Positions 11,273-29,581 of a stretch of 64,000 nucleotides of DNA are shown one piece after another. The notes under the pieces were generated by a model. That model made no database searches, was not told where the DNA came from, and was given only the letters and a program-made list of their open reading frames with translations. Positions within the stretch are counted from its first letter, which is position 1. Each line of letters starts with the position of its first letter. Both the position numbers and the translations under genes were made by a program. Location: NCBI GenBank assembly GCA_003117195.1, contig BDSI01000023.1, positions 248,001 through 312,000 on the forward strand, written 5' to 3'. Source of the DNA: Eudorina sp. 2006-703-Eu-15. Taxonomy: Eukaryota; Chlorophyta; Chlorophyceae; Chlamydomonadales; Volvocaceae.

Positions 11273-14200
11273 ATGGCCCAACACCGCGCATGCGGGCGTT
11301 CAGCCGCCCTAAACACCTGTGCCATGCTGCCTCTAGTGCTGCTGCTGCTGCCGGTGCTGGCGACGACAGGTGGGTGGGGCCCTGGACGGGATCGAACTCG
11401 CGTGTGTCGCGGTTGTGATCGTGCCGCACATCGGGAGGGGCACTGCCCTGGTGACATTTTCCCCTCCCGTGACTTGCAGGCCGGTGGGGAGCCGATGCAC
11501 AGGCACCTGCGGCAGGTGCGGCAGCGGCCCTCTGAAACCACACACGTGGCCCCCCGCCGACCCATGGGTCCATCCATCTTCTTTCGTGGCGACTAACGCT
11601 GCTTTTTTAGTTTCCGCGAGCATGGCGGGTTTGGCCGCACAGGCGGGTCCCCGGGTTTCGTAGGCCACGTGTGGACGGGACCTCGTAGCTGGGGATATGG
11701 CAACCACGGGCCGCCCGAAGACTGGATGAAACGCAGCATGCACTCGGGCCTCGGACGCATCTGGGCTGGGTCCCCATGGCCCATAAGCCATGACATTAAG
11801 CCTACCTTGAGCAAAGCTCGAATATGCGGGGCCACTGCGGGATCGACTTTGCTGTGCCGCGCAGGGCCACGACCGCCAGCCGCCACCAACCCCAAACCAG
11901 CCCCCGGGGTGGCCACCGCTGCGGAGGCGGCCCCGGCTGACAGCGCGCTCCCCACCGCCGCCCCTGCTACGTCGATGCCGGCTAAAACTCCGGCCGCTTC
12001 AGCGAAGGATACGGCATCGGGAACCGTGCTATCGACCGCCCCCGACATGGCCGGGGTCACCACCATGCCCGCAGCAGCGTCCCAACCCGGCTCAGCCGCC
12101 GACGCGGCCCCGGGCCCTGGCGCCACCGTGACCTCCGTCCGCGCTCCCAATGCCGCTGACATCTCTTCCGTACTGCCGTACAATGATACCATCAGCTGCG
12201 ACGGTACCACCATCATGAGCGCCATCATGATGGCTCCGGAACTGGCCACCGTACGCAAGGCCCTCCAGGTGGCGGGTCTGCAGTCCCGTCTGAACGACGA
12301 CCGAGTCAACCTCACCTTCTTCGCGCCCACTGACGAGTAAGGACAAAAGAGGCACCGGCAGACAAGTGGACGGGTGCTGGGACTGGACGCTAAGACTTGT
12401 TGTGGGGAAGAAAGGGCGGGGCGAAGGCAACTGGCCAGCGCATGGGCGTAATCCCGTCCGCCGATAGGCCCGGGTTAGCCCATCACCCTTACCCGGCAAT
12501 CAGCCCCCCCGGTGCGGTGGCCGGACACGCAACACCGCACTCCGCCGCTCTGCCCGCCATTCTCCCCTCTCCCCTTGCCCCCCGTTTCCAGGGCATTCTC
12601 GCAGTTCGCCGCCGACAGCGGTATCACGCAAGAGGCCCTCCTGGCGGACCCGCTTCAGCTGCGGCACCTGCTGCTGTACCACGTGCTGCCGGCCCCGGTG
12701 CCCCCCGAGGTCCTCATCGTGACGCCCGTGTTCAACACCAGCTGGGCGGGGCAGAACGTATTCGTGCCGCAGCCGTACCAGGTACGCCGGTGAAGGGCGG
12801 TCAGGGGGGCGGTCGTGCCCCCGGGGGCCGACACATTCGGGACTGGGTAGGTGGGGGATAGAGCAGCCGGGGCGCTGGCGGCGACACCTCGTGCTGCCCG
12901 GGTGTGGCCCGGACTCAATGAATGGCGATCGCCGTGTGCTTGATCCTGTTCCTGGCTTCGACATTTCAACACGTGACCTGAGCCGTGGCTGCCGCCGCAG
13001 GGCATCGTGTCCGGGGAGGCGGGCACCACCGCGCGCATCTCCAAGGCGGTCCGCGTGTGTGGGTCCTACATGTACGTCGTGTCGTACTTTCTCCTGCCGG
13101 GGCGCTCCCTGAAGGCGCTGCCGCCCTTCCTAGAGCACACGGAGCCCACCAGGTCCGCCGCCGCCGCCGCCGCCGCGGCACCCCCGGGGGAGCCCCGGCC
13201 TTGCAACCCCGGCGGCACCATCCTGGACGTCCTGCGCAGCACTCCCGAGCTGTCGTACACCCTCAGGTGGGCTCAGGCTGTAGCTCCCTGCCGTGCAGCG
13301 GTTTGAAGCGGACGCATGGTGCGGGGCTCGGAGCCGCGGACCCCTTTGCAAGCGTCGTACATTCGTACTTGGGCAGAGCTGTTCTTCCGGCGGTCCTCTC
13401 GCCTCCGCCGCCCTCCTCTCCCCCCCCGCCAGTGCCATCGACACTAGCCTCCTGACCCGTTTCTTCAACAACGCCTCCAACGAGATGACGCTGCTGGCCC
13501 CCAACGACGACGCGTGGAGGGAGGCGGCGCTCCGAATGCGGCTGGGCACCCCGGAGCAGCTGCTGGCGCAGAGCTCGTGAGTCCGGGGGTCGAGAGAGGA
13601 TGAAACGGGGGCCTGGGCGGGCACCGTTATTCTGGGTGTGCATATGGTGCGCCTCCGCGGCGCGGGGGGGTATCCCTGGCAGGCACAGATTGATCCCTGG
13701 TCTGTGGGGTCCGCTGCAACACCCCAGTCATACTTCATTCAACAACTGCGGTACGGCTGCGTAGGTACGCTGCCGGCTCCCCTTCGCAACCACCCCTTTA
13801 CCTGGAGCTGCTTCGGAGCGGCGTGCCTGCTCCCCCGAGTTTCTGACGCCACCCTGGCCATAATGCGGTTAAAGCGTAGGTGGTTCCCGCACTTTGCAAG
13901 CGCGCCGTCCGTTCGTTGGGCACATACAACAGTCATGCAATTCGCCACTGCTCCGCAGCTTCAGCGCCTGCGGGTACGGTACAACGCGCCACGTTCTCGA
14001 CCGTTGAGCATACTGCCCGCCACGTGCGGTGAATTGCACACCGGCCACCTTACCAACGGTTACTACTACTCGACCGCCATGGGCCCCTTACCCTTCAATC
14101 CTTCCCGCCATGGTTTACTGAACCATGGGTCACTACCACCAGGGCCAACCTGCGCGCGCTGGTTTGGGCCCACGTCATCCCCAAGAACCTCCCACCCGCG

Positions 14201-14848
14201 ACGCTGCAGTCCCAGCTGTACGGCACACTGGGCGGTGCCGCCGCGGGGCCCTTGTCCATCAGCGCCCGGCCGGGCCAGGTGTCGGTCGAGACGCCCACCA
14301 CCGACGCCCGGGTGACCAAGATGGGTCTGGGAGACGCCTGCTCGGGGTCCGTGTACGTGCTGGACCGGCTACTCATTCCGCACCAGCTGCCCGACCCGCT
14401 AGGTGGGTGACGCCGGTTAGCGCAGCACGGTAGCTGGGGCGCGTCTAGCTGCGATGCACGCGTATCGACGTGGCCCGCTGTGGAAGATGCCTCCGGCGTT
14501 ACGGTCTGGGGGGGCCCTGCTAGGTGAACAACTAGGTGAACAACAGGGAGGCTGCCGGTTAGACCGCTTCACGATCTGGGCCTGCTCTTCAATTGGCCAA
14601 TTGCACACACTGAGAAACCACGCGGCCATGAACGGTGGTGTGGCGTCAGCATGGATTGATACGAGGGTTTTGCGGCACTGTGTTCAGAGCGGCTGCGGTG
14701 AGCTGATGTGGCCGGGAACAGGTAAACCGCATCCCAAATCACCCACGTGTATCGCAAGTCTGATGTCCCTCATATCGTCTCTCCTCTCTGCCCGCCTTTG
14801 TTCTTTTGCGCAGTTGTACCACCTGTGCCAACGGACAAGCGCAGATGA
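11273..14848 (+). CDS. Secreted protein with two fasciclin (FAS1) domains
   Basis: Seven exons join in phase: 11273-11369, 11865-12336, 12592-12781, 13001-13266, 13433-13576, 14143-14402, 14814-14848, giving 487 aa. The N-terminal hydrophobic stretch MLPLVLLLLPVLATT is a signal peptide. In-frame ATGs at 11246, 11273 and 11324 are all possible starts; 11273 gives a basic N-region of reasonable length. A Pro/Ala/Thr-rich linker of about 100 aa, likely glycosylated, leads to FAS1 domain 1, with H1 motif TFFAPTDEAF and the LLLYHVLP motif. FAS1 domain 2 follows, with TLLAPNDDAW and VYVLDRLLIP at its end. A run of eight alanines lies between the domains. FAS1 proteins act in cell adhesion and extracellular matrix; in volvocine algae this suggests a matrix or cell-wall protein (inference). 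A short last exon ends VPTDKRR. No GPI-anchor signal is evident. Confidence 0.88.
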
Positions 14849-14920
14849 GACGGGTTGCCTTCAAACGGCATCACCAACACGCACATGCGACCGCTGTGAG
14901 AAGTGTACATGCGGAGATAT

Positions 14921-14925
14921 TGTAA
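14921..14925 (+). terminator. TGTAA poly(A) signal, fasciclin gene
   Basis: TGTAA is the usual volvocine polyadenylation signal and sits 72 nt after the TGA of the fasciclin gene. A second copy at 15230-15234 is an alternative. Confidence 0.5.
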
Positions 14926-16146
14926 CAAGCGATGCGGAAATACGCAGTATGGTCCAAGCGCAGACCCACTTTTACATGCCAGCAAATCGCGCGCAGATCC
15001 GTTCGTACGCAACGTACTATCATACGTCACAGTGTAGTATACCTCGGCAATAACGCACCGTCTTTGTCTTTGAATGGACGATATCTTGACCAGAACATGA
15101 ACAACAACAATTACGTGTTTGGTGGTGACAGCTTGTGTGGTGGCAGTTGTCCCAACTCGAAAGTACCCATATGTACTGACGTTCAAAGCGCAAACTCATC
15201 AGCATCTTCAAATACACACGCCGCAGACGTGTAACAGACCAGGCGCAGACATATGATGTATCGTCGACTCAAGAGAGATTATTCCGTATAGTATACGCCT
15301 CAATCCTTCCAGACGCCATTTGTGCAGCGCAGGGTCAGGTTCGCGCAGACTGCGAGGGAAAATCAGTCTAACGCGGCAGCCCCAGCACGCTCACCACCCG
15401 CGGCGCGCAGGGCCACGGTGGCATGCTCTCCCGCGACCCTTCCTGCGCCCTGACACGTAGCCACAGCAACAGCTCCTCGGGGCCCAAGACGATCGCCTGC
15501 CCACCGGCGGTCCACCGCTCACCGAAGAGCAGTCCGACAGGAAAAAGAGAAGCCGGCCTCACCGGCCCTCGCCAACACGGAGAGCAACGCACCAGTACCA
15601 GCATTACATGCGGACACTACAGGCATGGAACCCGGGAGTATCCATGCAGCATTAACCACGCCACGTCCATGGGACACGCCCCAGCTCTCAGATGGTCTGC
15701 CTCGCGGTCGCACGGACACGTGCCGGCAACCTTCGGCAGTATCTCACCAGGACCGTCCTTGTCCCAACCGCCTCGTCAGGGTACCATATGGCCGTCCAGG
15801 CCGGTCTCTCCCAAATCCTTACGGCTGACCTCCTCCGCGCGCCGCACATGCATGCATCGCCGAGTGTCGGGCAGCAGCCAGCCACAACACAAGAAGGCCT
15901 GGTACCCGGAATCTCAAAGCTTCGAAGCTGGGGACCCTCCTGTGGTGCGCAGCAACATCGCGGCTTAATGCAACGTTTTTAGCCCGTCGCCGTCATCCCC
16001 AGGCAGGCTACAGACTCCGAGAACAAGGGCGCAGCACGGCCGCCAGCCGCGGCCGTCGGCCGTCAGTTGACCAGGTGACTGACAACGCAGCAACCCTCGT
16101 GGACACTCTCTACCCCCCCTGGTATCTGCCCCAGCCCCTGAACCGT
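14926..16146. other. Convergent 3' region between fasciclin gene and glucose-6-phosphate isomerase
   Basis: Both flanking genes end here. A minus-strand open frame at 15368-15604 reads plausibly (…GPEELLLWLRVRAQEG…) but has no family match, start or splice context that I can support. It overlaps the expected 3'UTR of the isomerase gene. Nothing else is convincing. Confidence 0.4.
15604..15608 (-). terminator. Candidate TGTAA poly(A) signal, glucose-6-phosphate isomerase
   Basis: TTACA on the plus strand reads TGTAA on the minus strand, about 540 nt downstream of the isomerase stop. A 3'UTR of that size is typical for volvocine genes. Confidence 0.4.
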
Positions 16147-21599
<5,453 letters not shown>

Positions 21600-23007
21600 T
21601 TCGAGAGGTCCTCAGCAGGATAAGGTACCCAATGTTGGACGCCGTTCAGCGTCCCTACAGCTACAAGTGACAACCTAAATATTACACCTTTTTAGGTAAG
21701 CAAGGATTTTAGTTATTAGGAGGCCCTTCGGTTGTGTCACTGCACGACCAAATTGCATGACCCGATCGCGATGACGAGACCATCATAGCGACTTCAGCGC
21801 TAATCATGAGACATGGTACCATTGCACCATGCTTATGAGTATACACTTGGCCTGGAGTTTGAAGGGCATCGCAAGTATTTGGCTCCGACAGACCAGCAAC
21901 ACTTCAGGAAACCATTCGGTGACAGTTTAAATTGGTGACGTGGCGCTGTTTATGTATGATGGGTTATAATCTTTTTGGCTCAGGCAAAGTGGATCAGCGG
22001 CTTTCGTCGGTCCGGGGTGCGAAGAGGCTATCACTTCATCACTAGCATGTTTTGTGATACGCAAACATCACAAATATTTTTAGAGCTAACAGATTCACGT
22101 CCTGGGATCCGGCCCATATCAGTTTGGTCTCAGAACCCTAGCGCGGCAACCACAACCCTCCACAACCGACGGGACTACGTCAACGCCAACTAAGCTCATC
22201 ATCATCCGACCGCAACCAAACTGCACATTATGTTATATACTTTTGGCCACTTGCTACCGTCCTATCTGGTTTGCGACGCTTGCGTTCCGGCTGGGGAAGG
22301 TTGGGACCCGTGGGTCCGTCTGGGTCTACCTAGACTTGTGGGCATGCCACGCACGATCTGACTGTTCCACGCAATTTATCAGGCTTAAAAAGGAGTACAT
22401 TGAAGCCTTTCGCAAGACCTGCTACCGTACCTGCTACGTCCTGCTATTACACAATCGCCGGCCAGGGTATCTAGGATTCGCGCACTTCGAGGACATCGCA
22501 TAAAGCGGCACAGCACGGTCCCTAACTTGCCAGGGTTTAGGCATCTGGCGGGAAGACATCCACATGACCTTCCGTAATGCCCATTGTCAGCGCGACGAGC
22601 GACGGTTAGGCATGCGTTTCAGCGCATCTTAGCCCTTCCACGTCTGTCTTGACACACTGCGTGCCGTGCTAATTGGGTGCGGATGGATGATACTGTGGCG
22701 TGCACGTGGGCGAGGCGCAGGGCGGCTCACCCAACTTACACAGCCTCTGTAATAGTACTAGGGTGAAGCGGTAATGTCCAAACCTGCTGGCATTACCTGA
22801 TGCTCAGCACTCGCACTAACCAACCAACGGTCGTTCGACCAACTGACAAGGGAAACTGCAATACATCAGATGCCAATATCCCGATGCCTGTCACAAAACC
22901 TGCCTCCTATCGGGTTCCACGCGAAGTGTCGATCACGTCCTGTGTCATGACACGTCCTAGCATCAATCAAAGCAACAGCTTCAGGTCGGCCTTGCATCCT
23001 CCTCTCC
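21600..23007. other. Intergenic, lower-GC stretch
   Basis: This lies between the isomerase start and the 3' end of the small minus-strand gene. GC is visibly lower than in the genes. It should hold the isomerase promoter, and I saw no coding exon, transposon end or long repeat in it. Confidence 0.4.
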
Positions 23008-23012
23008 TTACA
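23008..23012 (-). terminator. TGTAA poly(A) signal, small unknown gene
   Basis: TTACA on the plus strand is TGTAA in the transcript, about 170 nt after the TAG of the small gene at 23184. Another copy is at 22736-22740. Confidence 0.45.
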
Positions 23013-23183
23013 GCACCGACGATCTCTTCTGGACTTACTGGTGACACAATGAATGGTGTAACCGGCTCATTCATCCCCTGGAACCTCAACCACGCACAAG
23101 ACGAATTCGGGCATCCGGATGACAGGGAAGATGGCATTCTTTCTCAGGCCATCTTCGTTCTGTCGCAAAGTCCCTGACGCCAG

Positions 23184-25129
23184 CTACTTGGCCACCCAAG
23201 GCTGGCCGTGCACGTCCACTGGCTGCTCGAGCTTGCGGAGCTGAGGAACGGACCAGGGGTGCTCCTTCACCAGGGCCCACTCCACGGGGCGACCGAAATT
23301 CCTCTGCGCGCGCGCGCCAACAGGAGGAGGGCCCACAGGTACCGGGCAAGCGGGCGATCTCGGCGGCTAAAGCGAAGAAGATTGGCGGGGTCAGACGCAC
23401 AGCGCGGCGTTATTCATTGATCCGCAGGAATACTGATGTCAGCAGGGGAAGGTTCTCCAGCAAAATAGCTCGCTGTACGAGATACACGTAGAAACAACAA
23501 TGCGGCAATGAAACAAAGCTGGGAACGAGGCGCCGTACTTCAGGAAAATGCGCCAAATCTGGCAAAGAGCCGCACAATGGATTGGAACGTCTTGGAGCCT
23601 CCAAATTGGAAGAGTCGGAACCAGTAGAGCACAGTGTAAGAGCACGTGGGCCGTGACCCATGCCAGGGGGCAGAGCTCAGCCCATGAATGGATCAGGTTG
23701 TACGGACCCCACTGGTCATGACTGCAAGGACCCCATGGGCGCGTATCCAGGGTGCTATTGAAATCACAGACGGCACCGATCGGTCCCTGAACCCAGACCC
23801 CAAACCCAGATCCCGGGCGACGGACGAAACTGTCCAACAGCGCGCCCGCTAGGGTGGCCCACCTTAAACCCGTCCGTGAACGCCCTCTGCGCCTCCTTAA
23901 ACTCGGGTGTGGAGAAGCTGAGGCGAGGGTCGGCGTCCTTCGTCATGTCTTGCAGCTGCACGCGCAACAGTGCTATTTCAGGCAAAGAGCCATGCGCAAA
24001 TACGGCAAGGTTCGCGCGGAAGACCAACTCTGCCTCGCAGCGCAGTGCTTGCGCCCGGCAAGCTGTGCATGGCACGCAGGCTTGTAGCCTGGGGCCACCA
24101 CAAACTGTCTACGACGTCTGGGGAAGCTAAGCACTTCGCTCCCATTACATTAGAAGCACTTGTCGCTCTTCCCTGGGCGGTTGGGATGTACGTGGCGTCC
24201 TTTGCTGTCTAGGTGAGCGGTATTGGAGCACTGGGGCGGTGTATCCAGTGCCGTCGTTCGGGCTAGTGCTTGGCCCATGTGGCCTGCTGGCTCTGCCCTC
24301 CTTTGGGAATGTGGGGCCATTCCTGCATTACTGGATGAGCACCTAACTCCGGCGGGGCTGCATACTGAAATCCAGCCCCCAAACCCAAATCGCATCGGCA
24401 TGCTGCGATTCTGGCCCCTGCGTCATGCCCCTGCGGTTTGCAGCTACGGACGGTACAGACGCCGCCTGCCCAGTGCCCACCTTCTTCAGTTGTGAGCGCA
24501 TCTCGGACAGCAGCTCCTGCTGCTCGCGGTTCCCTGGGTCCGCGCGCCGCTCAAAGCCCTCCTGTGTGTTATACGGCCAATCGGGGAGCCGGGCGCGTCA
24601 CGACAGGGTATTCATGCCGTTTGACCCGCTGGCCGGTCGCGCTTCGCCTTCTACTGCGCGCGGTTCCAGAGAGTCAGGACGCCGCAAACCGCAGGCTGGC
24701 TTTGCGGCCCCCGGATGTATGCGACACGCTTGTCGCCGACTTCGGGTCCACCGGATCGCTCGGCACTGCTCTGCGGGCTGTGGGATTTTCGCTGTTGCGG
24801 GATCCCGGCGGACAGGCTGCTCCGCCGACCCATATAGAGGCAATGCACGATTGATGGACCCTTCCAAGACTTGCTGCTGACCCAGACAGCGCGGGGAAGG
24901 CCCTAGTATGCAAGCCTTCGTCGCGGAAACGGCTTGCTAGTAAGCAAGGGCTGCAGTGTTCGGGACGGTCATCCACTCCAGCGTGCAAGTCCGCGAGTGC
25001 GACAGGTGCAACACATCCGCCAACCGACCCAGCTCCCAGCATCTCGCCTGGCGACGATGGGTGGCATGTCCGCCAGCGCCACCCCGACCGATCCCTTCTT
25101 TCAACTCGATACCTCACCAGGTTCTCCAT
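23184..25129 (-). CDS. Small protein of about 101 aa, unrecognised
   Basis: Four in-phase exons: 25129-25118, 24561-24481, 23955-23863, 23303-23184. All junctions are phase 0 with good GT/AG sites. The first exon codes only MENL and is the weakest part. The protein is hydrophilic and helical. Exon 2 is charged (GFERRADPGNREQQELLSEM) and ends MRSQLKK. Exon 3 contains LQDMTKDADPRLSFSTPEF and KEAQRAFTDGFK. Exon 4 contains FGRPVEWALVKEHPWSVPQL and ends DVHGQPWVAK. No signal peptide or membrane segment is visible. I do not recognise the family. Its small size, charge and conserved-looking Trp/Pro core would suit an organelle complex subunit or assembly factor, but that is speculation. A TGTAA signal lies 170 nt downstream, supporting a real 3' end. 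Confidence 0.6.
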
Positions 25130-25689
25130 GTGCCGTTATGTTGGCTGCCGCCCAAGCGTCTCGAGGGAAGTTGCGACCTCACGGTGGGTTCGAACTCACC
25201 GGTTACGAGTGCCGTATGGTTCCTCAAGGGAGTACCTTATTACGCAGCAGGACAACTCCAATCAAACGACCCTCTACGTATATCAGGGTATATCCTGCAA
25301 CCTTGACCTACAGGGGCCTACATGAAGTGTGGACGTCGGACAGTCCTAGACGCAGCTTGACTGAGGTAATGCCGTACACAATATTTTTTATGGGACGGTG
25401 CACCGCGCATTGCAAAGCAAAATCTGCTTTGCGCCCTGCGACATGCCCGCACTGCAGAGGACCAGGGACGACCTCATGGTAACAGCTGTAAACTGCCTCG
25501 GCGTGTGCTGGTGTGTAATCTTCTTGTGAAGCGGAAAACGAGATGCCGTTTGGAACATCACGAGGCACGTTCGTTCGTTGTGCCCTGTTGTGCACAGCGC
25601 CAACACCCAGTCCGTGTGCTGCCATCCCGGAGCCCTCCCTGCCAAATGGTTCGAGCGCTTTCCAGCACACACCGAGGCAGCATGAAATG

Positions 25690-25694
25690 TTACA
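25690..25694 (-). terminator. TGTAA poly(A) signal, TSPO gene
   Basis: TTACA on the plus strand is TGTAA on the minus strand, 230 nt beyond the TGA of the TSPO gene. Confidence 0.45.
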
Positions 25695-25923
25695 GCACCA
25701 GCCCCTCAAGAGGGACCGCAGCACAGAACGTTTGCACCCACAAGTAACACACAGATATTAACACCGCAACGCGGCAGCACGTCGGGTCCCACCCATTTCC
25801 CCCGCCCTGCCGCATCAATGCCCCAAAGGGTCATTCGTGACCACGAATCATCATCCTATGAGCTTCAGAACTGGCGCCGTCATGAAATGCCTGAGCAGCT
25901 GGACGAGCATGTCCGCCGCCCGT

Positions 25924-28017
25924 TCACGAGTTCAGTTTGACGATGTCGATGTTGAGCTTCGTCGCAATGGTGACCCACACCTGCGCCAGGGAGGAAACAA
26001 ACAGTCGTTGATGTACTGAACGACGCAATGCACATCAGCCACCAAAGGCTGCTGTACGGCAGCGCGCGCGTAGTAGGTTCTCCAAAGAAAACCTACACCA
26101 CGCCCCAACAGGAATTCCCGGCGTGCATGTTGCCACATCGCAACCCCTTTGCCAATCTCCGGACGCCCTGCCCTGCCCTGGGACTATGGGTACCTTGACC
26201 TCAGTTCTGCTAACAAGCTGCATCACGCAGCTCCCCTCCCCTCCGTCCCCTCCCACTGAACCCGCCTCCCTGGGCGCAGCAGCGTCATGACCTGCCCAGG
26301 CCATCATGATATAATAAAGTTCGTTTAGCCCACAAATCATACCACACAGCACGAACGCACGCGGCATACCATGTGTTCTTTCTAGCCACAGACCCAAGGT
26401 TTGTGCACCGGACGGAGCTGCAAAACCCTAGTTGCCGTACCTGGGTGGGCAGCATCAAGAAGGCCGCCGCCGGGCTGATGGGATAAAAGGCCGCCGCGGT
26501 TGCGGCGATGCTCGCCCAGAAGGTGTACATCCAGGGCAAGCTCCCCTTCAATTTGCGCTGACCGAAGAACACCACTGCGTTTCGTGCGCGACCCAGGAAT
26601 GGCAGCAGCCCCGGGCGCAACGTTGAGCATTAGCTTTCGTTATATGTTGACTACGCTCAGTTGGCTTTGGGAGACGCGATGGCGCTGTTAGGAATGGGGT
26701 TCAGTGGTTCATACGGATCATACATAGCTGCCCCAGTCACCACGTTATGATGGGCTGTAATGCATGCGAAAAGGCAAACCTGCCGTTCTGCACCAAAGGC
26801 ATAATCGAGACCCAATGTGCCCGCGGCTCTGGGGCTAGCGGGTCAACCATGGTCAGCACAAACCCAGATTCTCGTCAGACAGCCGCAATACGGTACCCCG
26901 CCCGAGAACCCGCGCCGACGCGAGCTCGATGCCCTATGCCGCAACATTCGGAGCGCTGGAATCCGGTCAGCGGTCACAGCGTCCCGAGGCCACAGACAAC
27001 AGGCGGACTCAGGACGTGAACGTGTCCGTGTGTACAGCTCCGCAGAGCAACCCCGCACCGCTGTCCGCCGCCTCACCATTCCACCAGTTGCCCAGGAACA
27101 TGTGCACCCCCATCGCGGCGAGGGGTACCACCAGCCGCCCAGCGGTGGGCGCCTTGGAGCAAACTAACCACAACGCCACCTGTCCAGGGACGTGGGAAAC
27201 GGCGGATTGTTTCTGCCTGCCACGCGGTCAGGTGGAAGCTACCGGTTGTGTGGGCATGCCGCTGACGGCAACCGGACCTTCACGATGCCGCCTTGCAAGT
27301 ATCCGCGGTTCGAGTCCCGGCTGCCTCCCCGCCAAGTGATTCGGCGGGTCTGGTCTCTGGTGCGGTTCCCAGGAGAGCCGATTCTGGCGCTGTAGTCACC
27401 TGGTGTGTTGTCGGTATGGCTGCATGACCGCCTACCTCCTCCCGCGGGTGTGGTGGCTGGGTGCGCAGTCCTTGGTCGGGTTGATGATATGAAGCCCCTA
27501 TGAAGCTATCTGGGCCCGTTGGATCGCCCAGTCGGGACTAAGGGTCCGCCTTGTAACGGTTGCAAATACTCACCGATTGCATGATCTTGAGCGGTATCCA
27601 CACCAATGGGAACACATAGTTGGGCGGGGTCCAGCTACAGCACCACGGACAAGGAAGGACAGGGAAGCGCAGGACCACCGGCACAGCCTTAACGTTGAGC
27701 GTTGGCCACCCGCGCAAGTCAGAGCGCGTGTGTCCATGAATCTGTCACTCGCTCATCCTGACATGCATCCACCTACCTCGGCTTCTTGAGGGATTTGTAC
27801 CAGGAGGGGTCGAATGTCGGCACCAGTCGCTGCACTCCGAACACGACCGCTGCGCTTCCGAGGAGCCCGGCGGTGTTCGCGACAGCGGGCCTGGGTAATT
27901 GAGTAGGTCATAAGTCGATATAAGTTCATGAGCATCACTGCACAACGTCCAAGATTCAAGAAACGCTTCTGCAAGCACGTACGTTGCCAAAAGCTCAAGA
28001 AGGCCCTTTGACGCCAT
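25924..28017 (-). CDS. TSPO: TSPO/MBR family membrane protein (tryptophan-rich sensory protein)
   Basis: Six in-phase exons: 28017-27983, 27890-27777, 27634-27574, 27179-27077, 26574-26441, 25980-25924. They give 167 aa, a normal family length. TSPO proteins are five-helix membrane proteins of the outer mitochondrial membrane or plant secretory system that bind porphyrins and other tetrapyrroles; in plants they are stress-induced. Family marks in order: FDPSWYKSLKKPSWTPPNYV followed by FPLVWIPLK (the W-x-PP segment after helix 1), then helix VALWLVCSKAPTAGRLVVPL, MFLGNWWNVVFFGQRK (the N-W-x-x-FF motif), helix WASIAATAAAFYPISPAAAF, and PTQVWVTIATKLNIDIVKLN at the end of helix 5. Start MASKGLLELLAT precedes helix 1. 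A TGTAA signal follows the stop. The gene is in tandem with the small gene downstream. Confidence 0.92.
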
Positions 28018-29581
28018 CGCCGAAGATCACAGATTACTGCTTTGCAATAATATGCAAGCAATACAGGCCCGATCAAGCGTTTCTTATCCTTGCGGGCGAT
28101 GGTGCTCCACTGCAGCAAGGCTCTTCACCGCAGCTAGGCCAACGCCTTCAGATTGACACCAACGTGACAAAATCTTGGCTTCCAAATTTTATTTCAAAAT
28201 GTAACCACCTTCGTCAACGTTGGGTTGTAGTACGTATGGACGTACGGAATCGGTTTTGCTGCATCATGTAATTCGTTGAAACCCGCCGCCGCTCGAGATC
28301 CACGTTACCCAATCTTAACTCAGGGTATGTGGCGACGCTGTTCGAATGAGCGATGAGGTTTTGCCCGGGTATGTACGGCAGATGGTATGGCCTCCATACA
28401 GTCAGCCTCAGGCACCCACAGCACATCCACGGGCAAACCTCATCCGACCTCATGCTCATTCAATTCCGGTGTACCCATGCCATGCGACCATCCTTACAGG
28501 CCGCAGGGAGGGTATCACTTCTGGCGAGTTATAAGGGTGATGGCAATGTATTCAGATCCGCATGGCACTCATGACCTGAGGCTTTGTGGGAGACAACAGC
28601 TAACCCCGAGGTTCGTGGATGGCCGCCTCATCGAACACGACACGGGCAGTGTCTGCAACAATATCAAACGCCCTCCATAAAGACATAGGCTGCCAGCCAT
28701 CGAACGCGCAACACATTCATAAGCAAGGAGCCGTGGGGCCGTCGGCTGATACGTCCTGCAGCCTATGCAGGCTATGTGGGACTGCTGGATGATACCGCAC
28801 ATCGTGTGCTCCTGTGTGTTTCAGCTGATTCGGTATGTTGGTTGAGCTTGCGACGATGCTCCAACAAGTAGCCTCCCGTCGCCCTCCCCGCCGGCTAGGA
28901 GGACGGTGCCACGATACCCTTCCAGGCAAAGGTGCATGTCAAACGAAAATGCACACCAGGGAGGACCAGGGATAGGCATTGTTAGTCCCCGCCGTCAACG
29001 TCGGAACGGATAGCCCTCCGCCCAAATGAAGCGAATCAGGATCGAATGATGCATCTCGTGATTGACGTGGTGACTGGACGCCAGCAAGTCGGTTTCACCG
29101 GTCCCAACCGGTTCGAAAGACTCTTTTACATGACTTAAAGACAGAGGCACGGAACATTAATTCGTCCAACCCAGCACACGCGGGGACGGAGCATGGACGG
29201 GGGATGGTGTCGTGCATCCGGGTGCACTTTTTGAGTGCAATAGCATTTAATCATAAGGAAGCGTAACATGCGTGAATGAAGGCGCCATCTCGGCCTGCAG
29301 CGGTTGCAAGACGCGACGCGTACGACTCCGTCGCATCGAATCCTTTCACAAGGCATCCGAGCTCATTTTTAATACATACTGATATACAATGCCTCCTTTT
29401 ATGTAGCATCATGACTCCTACCCGAATAGCCATGTGGCAGTCCTCTGCACGCCCGCCACCCACGCAAACAGCTAGAACTCTTCTGGTCCTGGCTTAGGCG
29501 CTGGGGTAGATGACCTAGTCGGGAAATGTTAGCGTAGCTTGCCTTGGGGTTGGGCCTTCTGGGGCCGCGGCAGCATCTTCT
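28018..29581. other. Divergent intergenic region, TSPO and channel-tail gene
   Basis: 1.56 kb of lower GC. I searched it on the plus strand for membrane-spanning exons that could complete the channel-like gene downstream and found none. No repeat or RNA gene was recognised. Confidence 0.45.

Noticed and set aside
15368..15604. Minus-strand frame ending ...VVSVLGLPR
   Set aside because: No start, splice or family support, and it lies in the expected 3'UTR of glucose-6-phosphate isomerase.
25176..25203. tRNA-like T-arm (ggtgggttcgaactcacc); a similar motif at 27305
   Set aside because: The stems do not pair as a 5-bp T stem with a 7-nt loop, and no D-arm, anticodon arm or acceptor stem can be folded around them.
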